Source: Halapricum hydrolyticum
GTDB lineage: Archaea > Halobacteriota > Halobacteria > Halobacteriales > Haloarculaceae
DNA: 64,000 nucleotides
NCBI GenBank assembly: GCA_025517565.1
Contig: JAOPKD010000002.1
Location: 62,001-126,000 of the forward strand
Direction: 5' to 3'
The notes under the pieces: generated by a model
Told to the model about the DNA's origin: nothing
What the model saw: the letters and a program-made list of their open reading frames with translations, nothing else
Databases searched by the model: none
Shown: one piece after another, positions 16,305-24,469 of the stretch
How positions within the stretch are numbered: position 1 is the first letter of the stretch
How the letters are laid out: each line of letters starts with the position of its first letter
Made by a program: the position numbers and the translations under genes

Positions 16305-17924
16305 ATGAAGCGATGGCAGCGTCGGGCGGCACAGACCGTCGCCGCGGTCGCCGTGCTGGTCGTGCTCGCCTCGATCGTCTATCACTACACGCTGGTCGCC
16401 ATCGAGGGGCGGGCACCCTCGTACTTTCAGTCAACCCAGGTCGTCGTCGAGATCTTCACCGGGACGGGCTTCGGATCGGACTCGCCCTGGGAGACTCCTT
16501 TTGCGAACCTGCTGGTCATCGTGCTCGATCTCTCGACGTTCCTGCTGCTGTTCGTCGTCCTGCCGTACGTCTTTCAGCCGATCCTGGAGGAGCGACTGAC
16601 GCCGACGCCGCCCCGGACGACGGAGAGCACCGAGCACGTCGTCATCGCTGGCGATCAGACCGCCCAGACCGATCGACTGCTCGAGGAGTTCCGGGCCAGG
16701 GGCGTCCCGTACGTGCTCGTCGTGGCGGACGCAGACGTTGCACTCGACCGGGATGACAGCGGCGTCAGCGTCGTGCACGGCGATCCGACGACGGCGGACG
16801 CGCTCGATCGGGCGAACGTCGACGAGGCGAGAGCGGCGATCGTCAACACGGCCAGTGAGGACGTGGCCAACTGCGTCCTGGCGATTCGGGAACTGACGAC
16901 AGACACGCAGGTCGTCGCGCAGGTCAGGGACCCGTCGCTGCGCAATCCCCTCCAGTACGCTGGCGCGGACACGATTCTCATGCCGCGTCGGCTGCTGGCC
17001 AACCGGCTGGCCGGCCGGGTCCGGTCACTGTTCGATCCCCGGATCAGCGACGTGCTGTCGATCTCTTCGGAGTTCGCTATCGTCGAGACGACGATCACCG
17101 AGGACAACCCGTTCTGTGGCTTGACGCTCGAAGCGGCCGGGCTCGACGACGAGTCCGACGTGACCGCGATCGGTCTCTGGGACGACGGCGAGTTCGTCGC
17201 TGCTCCACCGACCGACACAGTGCTCGAAGAGAACGCGTCGGTTCTAGTGGCTGGCCCGGAAGAGCGACTGAAGGACTTGGAGACGCGCCTGCCGGACGCC
17301 CCGTCGACCGACGGTCGAGTCGTCATCGCCGGGGCCGGGGAGGTCGGATCGACCGTCCGGAGGCGGCTCGAAGACGCCGGCATCGATTGCACGCTCGTCG
17401 ATCTCGTCGATCGCGAGGGCATCGATGTCCAGGGGGACGCGACCGACGAGCGCGTGCTGCGCGAGGTAAATCTCGAAGACGCGTCCGTATACGTGGTCGC
17501 GATCGGCGACAACGCCGAGGCGATCCTCTCGATCCTGCTGGCTCGCAACCTGGCACGCGACATCGAGATCGTCGCGCGCGTCAACGACTCGGACGTCCAG
17601 TCGAAGGCACGCCGGGCCGGGGCGAACTACGTGCTCAGCCTGCCCGACATCAGCGCCCGGCTGATCGCGATGAACGTGCTCCGGGAGGACCTCCTCTCGT
17701 ACGATCGGCAGGTCCAGATCCTCCGGATCGACGGGGATCGGCTCGCGGGCCTGACGCTTCGCGAGACGCCGATCAGCACGACCGACGCCGTCCTCGTCGC
17801 CGTCGAACGAGACGGACAGCTCCTGACCGACTTCGATCCCGACTTCGAGATCGACCCCGACGACCGGTTGCTGATCGCCGGCAGCGACGACGCGCTCGAC
17901 GCGTTTGCGACGGCGATGCCGTGA
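16305..17924 (+). CDS. Ion channel with two RCK (TrkA-N/TrkA-C) units
   Basis: This 539-residue protein has two transmembrane helices (about 12-33 and 70-95) around the pore segment IFTGTGFGSDSPW, two-helix K+ channel architecture with GFG in place of GYG in the filter. After residue 107 come two TrkA-N/TrkA-C units: the first (HVVIAGDQTAQTDRL) has a degraded nucleotide loop, the second (GRVVIAGAGEVGSTVRR, near residue 345) a full GxGxxG. It likely gates potassium flux in response to NAD(H) or nucleotides. The gene is single, 50 bases after the previous one. Confidence 0.85.
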   Translation: MKRWQRRAAQTVAAVAVLVVLASIVYHYTLVAIEGRAPSYFQSTQVVVEIFTGTGFGSDSPWETPFANLLVIVLDLSTFLLLFVVLPYVFQPILEERLTPTPPRTTESTEHVVIAGDQTAQTDRLLEEFRARGVPYVLVVADADVALDRDDSGVSVVHGDPTTADALDRANVDEARAAIVNTASEDVANCVLAIRELTTDTQVVAQVRDPSLRNPLQYAGADTILMPRRLLANRLAGRVRSLFDPRISDVLSISSEFAIVETTITEDNPFCGLTLEAAGLDDESDVTAIGLWDDGEFVAAPPTDTVLEENASVLVAGPEERLKDLETRLPDAPSTDGRVVIAGAGEVGSTVRRRLEDAGIDCTLVDLVDREGIDVQGDATDERVLREVNLEDASVYVVAIGDNAEAILSILLARNLARDIEIVARVNDSDVQSKARRAGANYVLSLPDISARLIAMNVLREDLLSYDRQVQILRIDGDRLAGLTLRETPISTTDAVLVAVERDGQLLTDFDPDFEIDPDDRLLIAGSDDALDAFATAMP

Positions 17925-18015
17925 TGATCCCGGTCGGGAAGGCAACTGGCGAGAGTCGATCTGCGCATACGGTCGATCCGGAATTGACTTACAGCGACCG
18001 GACCGAAAGCCGCGT

Positions 18016-18165
18016 ATGACCGATTCAGACGCCGCCATCGAGCAGTTCCTGGACGCCGTTGACGCCGCGTTCGAAGAGTACGACCAGGGATACGCCGACG
18101 CCGACGCGACGCTGCGGGTCGTCCGTACGCACGTCGACGACCTTCGGGACGCCGTCGACTCCTGA
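18016..18165 (+). CDS. 49-residue acidic helical protein
   Basis: MTDSDAAIEQFLDAVDAAFE begins a tiny acidic protein predicted to be helical throughout (FEEYDQGYADADATLRVVRT then HVDDLRDAVDS). Strong G/C third positions and a good ATG make it likely real. The 3' end of the gene is copied just downstream (see repeat at 18136-18208). Function unknown. Confidence 0.55.
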   Translation: MTDSDAAIEQFLDAVDAAFEEYDQGYADADATLRVVRTHVDDLRDAVDS

Positions 18166-18208
18166 CCGTGCCCGTCTGCGACGACCGTCGGGACGCTGTC
18201 GACTCCTG
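18136..18208 (+). repeat. 29-base direct repeat: second case of a copied gene 3' end
   Basis: 18136-18164, the last codons of the 49-residue gene, reappears at 18180-18208 with two mismatches, outside any gene. This is the same kind of event as at 6692-6783. Confidence 0.75.
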
Positions 18209-18244
18209 GACCCGCTGTTGTGCCCCGTCGTGGCGGCCACGCAG

Positions 18245-19438
18245 TCACGGATTCAGCCAGGCGAGCCAGCCGTTGGGGGTCGACGTCCCGGACCCGCGCG
18301 ACCCCCGTCTGCCGTAGAGCACCACGCCGTCGTCGACTGTCGTGAGTCCGTTCGCCAGGACCGTTCCGTCGTCTCGCGAGTCCGGATAGTAGCCGGCCCA
18401 TCGCATGGATCCGTCCGGCTCGGTCGCCGCCAGCCACGTGCGATCGCCGGTGTGGCCGACGAGTACCGGTCCCCCGGCGTCGACGACCCACCCGACGGAG
18501 AGGTTCTTCGGCCCGTCGCTGTAGTTGGGGTCGAACACGCGCGTCCACTTGATTTCTCCTTCCGGCCCCAGCGACAGGAGCACGAGATGGTTGTCACCCA
18601 GTCCGAAGTGCACCGTCCGGGCGACAGCGTAAGTTCCGGTCGATCCGGAGACGACGGACGCCACGCTGTAGGACTCGTCGTCGAACGTCACCGTTCGCCG
18701 CCAGGTTTCGGTCCCGTCGCCACCGTATCTGACGAACCACGTCTCGTCGTCTTTGTCGCCGCCAGCCAGGACACCGTCACTGACGGGTGTGACCGCACTG
18801 AATCGATAGTCGGTCCCCGTTTCCCCGACGGTTCGCTCCCAGGGAATCGTGCCGTCGAGATCGAACCGGCGACAGACCGCCGTCGAGTTCGAGTCGTCCC
18901 CGCCCCTGTGCACTCCCGCGGCTAGCAGCGAGTCGCCGTCGACAGTGACCGTCGAGTACGTGAGTCCGCTGTCGGCGTCGACTTCGAAGTCGGTCCCGGA
19001 GACACCCCGGAGCCACGAGGTCCACGATTCCTGCCACCATCCTTCGACGACGATCGTCGCCTCGCCGACCCGTTCCACGGACTGTACGTCGTTCGACGGG
19101 AGCGATTCGAGCGTCCGATCGGACGCCCGCTCTCCCCCCGGACCGATCGTCACGAGTTGGGGTGCTTCGAGAGCACCCTCCGATCGCTCGTACAGCAGCG
19201 CCGTCAGCCCGGTCGGCCGCTCGGCGACGTCGACAACCCCCTGCTCTCGCTCCGATTCGTCGGTCCGCTCGCGTTCGAACTGCGGCGGGTCGGCCGCGTC
19301 GTCGGGGACGGCCTCGAAACCCAGCGGTTCGGGAGCGGCGGAGGGGGACGCCGTCCCGCCGCCGGGACTGCCGAGACAGCCGGCCAGGAGCCCGCCCCCG
19401 GCAACTGTAAGGAACGCTCGTCTGGAGGGTGTGTGCAT
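18245..19438 (-). CDS. Tat lipoprotein, beta-propeller-like (tandem paralogue A)
   Basis: The 397-residue protein begins MHTPSRRAFLTVAGGGLLAGC, a twin-arginine signal with lipobox LAGC. The body is repeated beta-strands with [GA]-G-x-x-x-D and W-x-R blade marks (GTIPWERTVGE, ETWRRTVTF, GEIKWTRVFDP, GSMRWAGYYPD), fitting a WD40/PQQ-like propeller facing outside. The start at 19438 is preferred because a TATA-like stretch lies 24-35 bases before it. Together with the next gene it is a tandem pair; ligand or role unknown. Confidence 0.7.
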   Translation of the reverse strand: MHTPSRRAFLTVAGGGLLAGCLGSPGGGTASPSAAPEPLGFEAVPDDAADPPQFERERTDESEREQGVVDVAERPTGLTALLYERSEGALEAPQLVTIGPGGERASDRTLESLPSNDVQSVERVGEATIVVEGWWQESWTSWLRGVSGTDFEVDADSGLTYSTVTVDGDSLLAAGVHRGGDDSNSTAVCRRFDLDGTIPWERTVGETGTDYRFSAVTPVSDGVLAGGDKDDETWFVRYGGDGTETWRRTVTFDDESYSVASVVSGSTGTYAVARTVHFGLGDNHLVLLSLGPEGEIKWTRVFDPNYSDGPKNLSVGWVVDAGGPVLVGHTGDRTWLAATEPDGSMRWAGYYPDSRDDGTVLANGLTTVDDGVVLYGRRGSRGSGTSTPNGWLAWLNP

Positions 19439-19443
19439 GCACA
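19432..19443. promoter_or_regulatory. 12-base palindrome over the start codon of lipoprotein A
   Basis: TGTGCATGCACA spans the ATG at 19436-19438. A similar TGTGCA-centred palindrome lies 11 bases before the start of lipoprotein B. Confidence 0.3.
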
Positions 19444-19460
19444 TTAGTACCAACAATGCG

Positions 19461-19472
19461 AAAATAAATTTT
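19461..19472 (-). promoter_or_regulatory. TATA box of lipoprotein A
   Basis: AAAATTTATTTT (minus strand) lies 23-34 bases before the ATG at 19438, in the 51-base gap after lipoprotein B. Each paralogue therefore seems to have its own promoter. Confidence 0.5.
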
Positions 19473-19489
19473 GGGCCTATATGGGGCAG

Positions 19490-20698
19490 TTACGGTTCGA
19501 ACCAGGCGAGCCAGGGCGTCTCCTCCTGATGGGTGCCGGTGCTGCCGTACAGCGAGAGTCGCCCGTCGGCCGCCGCGAGCCCGAGCGATCTGACGATCCG
19601 ATCCCCGCGGGATTCGGGGTAGTAACCGGCCCACCGCATGGATCCGTCCGGCTCGGTCGCGGCCAGCCAGACCCGATCGCCGGTGTGGCCGACGAGTACC
19701 GGCCCGCCAGCGTCGACGAACTCGCCACCGTACAGCTCCATCGGTCCCTCCGTGTACTCCTCGAAGTTCGGATCGAAGACGCGCGCCCATTCGACGGATC
19801 CCTCGGCACCGAGCGAAAGCAACATCAGGTGGTTGTTGCCCTGTGCGAACTGGTTCGTCTGGGCTACCGCGTACGTGCCTGTCGGTCCGGCAGTGAGCTG
19901 TCTGACGATGTAGGCTTCTTTGCCGTGGGTGATCGTTCGTCGCCAGGATTCCTCGCCGTCGGCGTAGGAGACGAGCCATATATCGCCGCCGTTCGATCCG
20001 CCTGCAAGCACGCCCTCGGAAGTAGTCGTGACCGACCAGAACCGTCGATCCGTTCCCGCTTCCTCGTCGGTCTGCTCCCACGTAATCGACCCGCCAGGGC
20101 CGATTCGGTGACAGACGGCACCCAGATCACCCGAACTGCCCTCGTACCAGAGCGTCCCCGCTCCGAGGAGTGAGTCACCGTCGACGGTCACTCCGGCGTA
20201 GACGGTCCGCCAGTCGGCATCGAACGCGAACTCGGAGTCGACACCGCGGAACCACGACGCTTCCCGGTCGTCCTGTTCTCGTCGTCCGCCCACGACGAGT
20301 CGCTCTCCAGGCTGTTCCAGATGCCAGACCCTGTTCGACGGGACCGCGTCCAGCGTCCGAGAACCGACCACCTCTCCGTTCGGCGAGAGTTCCCTCAGTT
20401 CGGGCGTCTCGTAGCCGTCCTGCGAACGGCCGTACACGAGCGTCGTCCATCCACTCTGCCGGTCGACGACATCGATAATTCCCCGGGCGACGTCCGATTC
20501 GTAGACCCGTTCCCCCTGGAAGGAGGGCGGGTCGGCCACGTCGTTGGGGACGGCCTCGAAGCCCAGCGGATCGGGGCCCTCGAAAGGATACTCCGTCTCT
20601 GAGTCGCCCGATTCTCGTCGACCCGGAGCGGCCAGACACCCCGCAGAGAGGATGCTGCCGGCCGCCGCGACGAACGCGCGACGCGAGGACCGTGTCAT
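19490..20698 (-). CDS. Tat lipoprotein, beta-propeller-like (tandem paralogue B)
   Basis: This 402-residue paralogue of the gene at 18245 begins MTRSSRRAFVAAAGSILSAGC (twin-arginine plus lipobox SAGC). Blade marks occur at the same places (GSITWEQTDEE, ESWRRTITH, GSVEWARVFDP, GSMRWAGYYPE). Overall the two proteins share perhaps 40-45 percent of residues, but the stretch GGPVLVGHTGDR to MRWAGYYP is almost identical in protein and DNA, suggesting gene conversion. The ATG at 20698 is favoured over 20716 since it begins the Tat signal. Confidence 0.7.
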   Translation of the reverse strand: MTRSSRRAFVAAAGSILSAGCLAAPGRRESGDSETEYPFEGPDPLGFEAVPNDVADPPSFQGERVYESDVARGIIDVVDRQSGWTTLVYGRSQDGYETPELRELSPNGEVVGSRTLDAVPSNRVWHLEQPGERLVVGGRREQDDREASWFRGVDSEFAFDADWRTVYAGVTVDGDSLLGAGTLWYEGSSGDLGAVCHRIGPGGSITWEQTDEEAGTDRRFWSVTTTSEGVLAGGSNGGDIWLVSYADGEESWRRTITHGKEAYIVRQLTAGPTGTYAVAQTNQFAQGNNHLMLLSLGAEGSVEWARVFDPNFEEYTEGPMELYGGEFVDAGGPVLVGHTGDRVWLAATEPDGSMRWAGYYPESRGDRIVRSLGLAAADGRLSLYGSTGTHQEETPWLAWFEP

Positions 20699-20708
20699 AG
20701 TGTGATAT

Positions 20709-20718
20709 ATGTGCACAT
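20709..20718. promoter_or_regulatory. 10-base palindrome upstream of lipoprotein B
   Basis: ATGTGCACAT lies 11-20 bases before the start codon at 20698. Its TGTGCA core is shared with the palindrome at lipoprotein A. Confidence 0.3.
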
Positions 20719-20790
20719 GTTTCTTAGTATCTATGGTGGTGGAGGGCCAGACTCGCAGTCACTACCAGAGCCAGCCATCCGGAAACACGC

Positions 20791-20820
20791 TTCTTAAACA
20801 GTCTCGACCGTTAAGACGGT
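20791..20820 (+). promoter_or_regulatory. dph2 promoter with inverted repeat at the start site
   Basis: TTCTTAAA at 20791-20798 is a TATA box 26-33 bases before the dph2 ATG. ACCGT-TAAG-ACGGT at 20807-20820 is a perfect inverted repeat over the expected transcription start. Confidence 0.45.
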
Positions 20821-20823
20821 CCA

Positions 20824-21870
20824 ATGAGCCAGGAACGGACCGAGGGCGATCTCCGCAATACCGGCCTCTCTCTCAAACACGACCGCGAGTGGGACTACGA
20901 ACTCGACCGCATCGTCTCGGAAGTCAAAGAGCGCGGCGCGACCTCTGTCGGGCTACAGTTCCCCGAGGGGCTCAAGCGCCGCGGCCCCGCCGTCGTCGAC
21001 GACCTCCGGTCGGAGCTTCCAGACGACGTGAGCGTACTGCTGTCGGGGGAACACTGCTACGGTGCCTGTGATCTGGACACCGACCTCATGCGTCGGACGG
21101 ACGTGTTCGTCCACTTCGGCCACTCCCCGATGAAAGAGTCCGAGAAGATCATCTACGTTCCGCTGTTCTCGAACGTGGACGTCTTCCCCATCATGGAGCA
21201 AGCGTTCGATGAGAAACTCGATCCGCCGGGAGAAGACGAGGACGTCGGTCTCGTGACGACCGCCCAGCACATGAACAAGTTCGACGAGATGCGCGAGTGG
21301 CTCGAAGATCGGGGGTACACGGTCCACACGCGCCGGGGCGACGAGCGCCTGACTCACGAGGGGCAGGTCCTGGGCTGTAACTACGCCAGCGCGGACGTCG
21401 ACGCCGACCAGATCCTGTACGTCGGCGGCGGGAAGTTCCACCCGCTGGGACTGGCGATGGAACACCCCGAGAAGACGGTCGTCATCGCCGACCCGGTGAA
21501 CAACTCGCTCGATCTGGCCGACTCCGAGCAGTTCATGAAACAGCGCTACGCAGCCGTTCACAGGGCGATGGACGCCGACACGTGGGGAGTCATCTTCTCG
21601 ACGAAGATCGGGCAGGGCCGCTGGGAGACGGCACAGGAAATCGTCGAGAGCAACGACGACGCCTACATGATCACGATGGACGAGGTCACGCCCGACCGAC
21701 TGACGAACTTCGGGCTCGACGCCTACGTCAACACGGCCTGCCCCCGGATCACGACCGACGACGGCCCGCAGTTCAAACAGCCGATCCTCACCCCTCAGGA
21801 GTACCGGATCGCCGTCGGCGACGAGTCTCTCGAAGACCTGGAGTTCGACACGTTCCACGGCACCTGGTAA
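20824..21870 (+). CDS. dph2: Diphthamide biosynthesis enzyme Dph2
   Basis: Archaeal Dph2 is a homodimeric [4Fe-4S] non-classical radical-SAM enzyme that moves the 3-amino-3-carboxypropyl group of SAM onto a histidine of elongation factor 2, the first step to diphthamide. This 348-residue protein has the three cluster cysteines: Cys82 (EHCYGACD, with Cys78 beside it), Cys185 (LGCNYAS) and Cys306 (NTACPRI), one per domain. HFGHSP and YVGGGKFHPLG are further family marks. The start is fixed by a TATA box at -30. It is monocistronic. Confidence 0.93.
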   Translation: MSQERTEGDLRNTGLSLKHDREWDYELDRIVSEVKERGATSVGLQFPEGLKRRGPAVVDDLRSELPDDVSVLLSGEHCYGACDLDTDLMRRTDVFVHFGHSPMKESEKIIYVPLFSNVDVFPIMEQAFDEKLDPPGEDEDVGLVTTAQHMNKFDEMREWLEDRGYTVHTRRGDERLTHEGQVLGCNYASADVDADQILYVGGGKFHPLGLAMEHPEKTVVIADPVNNSLDLADSEQFMKQRYAAVHRAMDADTWGVIFSTKIGQGRWETAQEIVESNDDAYMITMDEVTPDRLTNFGLDAYVNTACPRITTDDGPQFKQPILTPQEYRIAVGDESLEDLEFDTFHGTW

Positions 21871-22022
21871 TACTTCCGGCGATACGCCCGGAACGATATT
21901 CGTCGGGGTGAATGGATATTGATCGTCCACATGACGCGAAACTGGGCAGTGCGAGCCGTGTGAGACGAGACCGAACGGTTCCAGCAGTATCCCGCTGTCT
22001 CATAGTGACCCCGTCCAATCTT

Positions 22023-22442
22023 TCACGCGATACTGTCGGCGATACCGGCGGCACCGGGAATCCGGGGGTTCTTGCCCTGAAAGGTCCGGACAAGCAGGTA
22101 GACCCAGGTGGCAACCGCGGCCACCCAGACGGTCAAGCTCGCGAGCGCGAGGGTCATCGACAGGAAGCCGAAAGCCAGCCCACCACGATCGCTCATGAAC
22201 AGCCCGCTCTGGAAGAAACTGAGAACGAACGTGGCGATAGTGTATCCACCGAAAATTACGATACTCTGGCTGGCGTGGAACCGAACGTGGTCGTTGTCGG
22301 ATTCGAGGAAATAGAAGACGATCCCGGTGAGCCAGCCTAACGCGTAGGCGAGAGCCGCTGCGACGTTCTCCTCGAGGCCCGTGCTCGTGACGTGATCTGG
22401 TTCGGAGGTCGCCTCGGGTCGGACAGCCGGTGTTGAATCCAT
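22023..22442 (-). CDS. DUF4870-like small membrane protein
   Basis: The 139-residue protein has a polar N-terminus (MDSTPAVRPEATSEPD) and three or four transmembrane helices. The family mark is the first-helix segment ALAYALGWLTGIVFYFLE followed by VRFHASQS before helix two, typical of DUF4870/Tic20-like proteins, whose function is unknown. The ATG at 22442 lies five bases after the stop of the lipoprotein gene on the same strand, so the two are probably co-transcribed. Confidence 0.75.
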   Translation of the reverse strand: MDSTPAVRPEATSEPDHVTSTGLEENVAAALAYALGWLTGIVFYFLESDNDHVRFHASQSIVIFGGYTIATFVLSFFQSGLFMSDRGGLAFGFLSMTLALASLTVWVAAVATWVYLLVRTFQGKNPRIPGAAGIADSIA

Positions 22443-22447
22443 GTGTC

Positions 22448-23425
22448 TCACTCCCACCTCGCGCGGATCTCGTTGTGCTCCAGCAGGACCGCAATGTCAT
22501 CCAGCGTGACGTCGGAATTCGCGACATAGGGGAGCCAGCCGGTCGCGGTCGCGGTGGGGACAAGGACATTCTGCCAATCGTAGTAGCCCTGCTCCTGGGT
22601 GAAATCGACCATATACGCACTCTCGCCCTCTTCGGGCGGGTCACCGACGATTTCGAAATCCCGATCTGATAAGTAATTAAACAGAACATTCTTGCGTTCG
22701 AGCTGGATTCCTGCGGCCAACACGTCGATGTGATCGTGATTCGGCGGAGCTACGTCGACATTTGCCGTCGAGTTCTCCGCAGCCACCGTCAAAATGAGCC
22801 ACTGGCTCGACCCCGCCGGGGTTGGTCGTATCGAATATTCACCCTCGTACGGGTTACCCGCACCCCCGTACTCGTGGATAGTTACATCGAGGGTATCTTG
22901 TAACGAGGCTTGCATGGAGACGTCGAGTCCATCGTAATACGAGATCGCTTCGCCGAGGGAGGCCTGTGGCGGTGCGACCGCGAGTTCCCATTCGGTGAGG
23001 ATGTCGGAGAACTGATCCACATCAGCGACGGCGAAGGTAATGTCACCGGTGGCCGGCGGGATAATGTCGAAGGTCTTCGTCTCCGACTGACCGGTCGGGA
23101 TGTCCCAGACGACGTTCGTTCCCTGGACGCGCGTCCAGCCGGGATCTATGTTTGTTTCCCACCAGATTTCAGAACTTGTCTGGATCGGTTCGTTTCCGGC
23201 TTCCATCGTGACGTCCAGGGAGTAATCGACACCCCATTCGAGTGCTGCCGTGGACGGTTCGACAGTGACGGAGAACTCTCCTTCCCCCGCCGTGTCGGTA
23301 CCGTCACTGGTTTCTCGAGTGGTTCCGGTCTCCGTTGTCTGTACATCGGAATCGTTCGAGCCGCAACCGGCGAGAAACGTTAGCCCAGCTACTGTTCCGG
23401 TTGCGACGAAGGTTCTGCGTCTCAT
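22448..23425 (-). CDS. Tat lipoprotein of unknown function
   Basis: This 325-residue protein starts MRRRTFVATGTVAGLTFLAGC (twin-arginine-type signal, lipobox LAGC), then a threonine/glutamate-rich linker and a beta-rich body (residues 50-325) with no recognised family. Several Ig-like strands are suggested around 50-160 (EFSVTVEPSTAALEWGVDYS). Base composition is lower in GC and codon choice less biased than in neighbours, so lateral acquisition is possible. It leads an operon with the DUF4870-like gene. Confidence 0.65.
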   Translation of the reverse strand: MRRRTFVATGTVAGLTFLAGCGSNDSDVQTTETGTTRETSDGTDTAGEGEFSVTVEPSTAALEWGVDYSLDVTMEAGNEPIQTSSEIWWETNIDPGWTRVQGTNVVWDIPTGQSETKTFDIIPPATGDITFAVADVDQFSDILTEWELAVAPPQASLGEAISYYDGLDVSMQASLQDTLDVTIHEYGGAGNPYEGEYSIRPTPAGSSQWLILTVAAENSTANVDVAPPNHDHIDVLAAGIQLERKNVLFNYLSDRDFEIVGDPPEEGESAYMVDFTQEQGYYDWQNVLVPTATATGWLPYVANSDVTLDDIAVLLEHNEIRARWE

Positions 23426-23815
23426 ACATTCATACTATGATTTATCAGAGAATGGTTATTTAGTAGCTACCCGCAGGGAACCATGGAGAACGGTAATCTT
23501 ACTACCAACCCTACAGGTACGATAAATCGCGGCGCAGGATACACCATCTGTATCGGTCACAATGGTACTGATAGAGACTGGGCAGGTCAATAGCGTCCGT
23601 ATCAGATGGGCGCTCTCTGTCTCGCACGCCAGTGTCAAATGGTATGTATTCCGTTACGTGAGGCGGTACGAACTCACACGCCGGTCCCTAGTAGAGCTGA
23701 TACCGTCGGCGGTGTCACTCTGGGATTCTCCGCCCCGTCGAGCGCTGTGATTCCCGGCAGAGATTACCACAGAGCATACGACAGAATTTTCAATGCACGG
23801 CGTGTATTGGAAGTG
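23426..23815. other. 390-base intergenic stretch without a supported gene
   Basis: This is a comparatively AT-rich gap between the divergent lipoprotein and methyltransferase genes. Short open frames exist but lack coding bias or recognisable protein sequence. AT-rich parts near 23430-23465 and 23775-23795 could serve as promoters for the two flanking genes. I see no RNA gene. Confidence 0.5.
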
Positions 23816-24469
23816 ATGGTCACGAAGAGTGCGCTCGCCCAGCAGCTGGGCGTCGTCGCCGGGTTTGACGACCCGCGAGCGCCCTTAGAGCAGTATCGCA
23901 CGCCGCCGGAAGTCGCCGCCAGTCTGATCCACACGGCGGATCTACAGGGCGACATCGAGGACCGGACGGTGATCGACCTCGGCTGTGGGACGGGGATGCT
24001 CGCGCTGGCGGCCGCGTTGCGCGGTCCGCGCCGAGTCGTGGGTCTGGATCTCGATCCGGCCCCGCTGGCGACGGCCCGGGAGAACGAGCGCCGCGTCGGG
24101 ACGGCCAGTTCAGTCGAGTGGATCCGTGCCGACGCCACGCGCCCGCCGCTGTCGATCGAGGACGCGACGGTCGTGATGAACCCGCCCTTCGGCGCACAGG
24201 CCGGCAACGAGCACGCCGACCGCGCGTTTCTGGAGACGACCGCCGAGATCGCCGCCGTCTCCTATTCGATCCACAACCAGGGGAGCCGCGATTTCGTCGA
24301 GTCGTTCGCCGCGGACAACGGCGGGGAAGTCACCCACGCGTTCGCGGTCGAACTCGACCTGCCCCGGCAGTTCGACTTCCACGAGGCAGAGACCGAGACG
24401 ATCGACGCCGAGGCGTTCCGGATCGAGTGGATCTCCTCGGACGGCCGATCTAGCCAGTCGTCCGACTAG
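23816..24469 (+). CDS. METTL5-like N6-adenine methyltransferase
   Basis: This 217-residue SAM-dependent methyltransferase has motif I as VIDLGCGTGMLALAAAL, VGLDLDP as the ribose-binding acidic strand and NPPFGAQ as catalytic motif IV. NPPF with an N-terminal extension carrying LEQYRTPPEVAASL is the pattern of METTL5-type enzymes, which methylate an adenine in small-subunit rRNA in eukaryotes; archaeal members are presumed to modify rRNA or tRNA. The ATG at 23816 is the first of the conserved N-terminus. Its stop overlaps that of the convergent rhomboid gene. Confidence 0.85.
   Translation: MVTKSALAQQLGVVAGFDDPRAPLEQYRTPPEVAASLIHTADLQGDIEDRTVIDLGCGTGMLALAAALRGPRRVVGLDLDPAPLATARENERRVGTASSVEWIRADATRPPLSIEDATVVMNPPFGAQAGNEHADRAFLETTAEIAAVSYSIHNQGSRDFVESFAADNGGEVTHAFAVELDLPRQFDFHEAETETIDAEAFRIEWISSDGRSSQSSD

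Noticed and set aside
23562..23750. 62-codon plus-strand frame in the intergenic gap
   Set aside because: No coding bias, no recognisable protein and no ribosome site.
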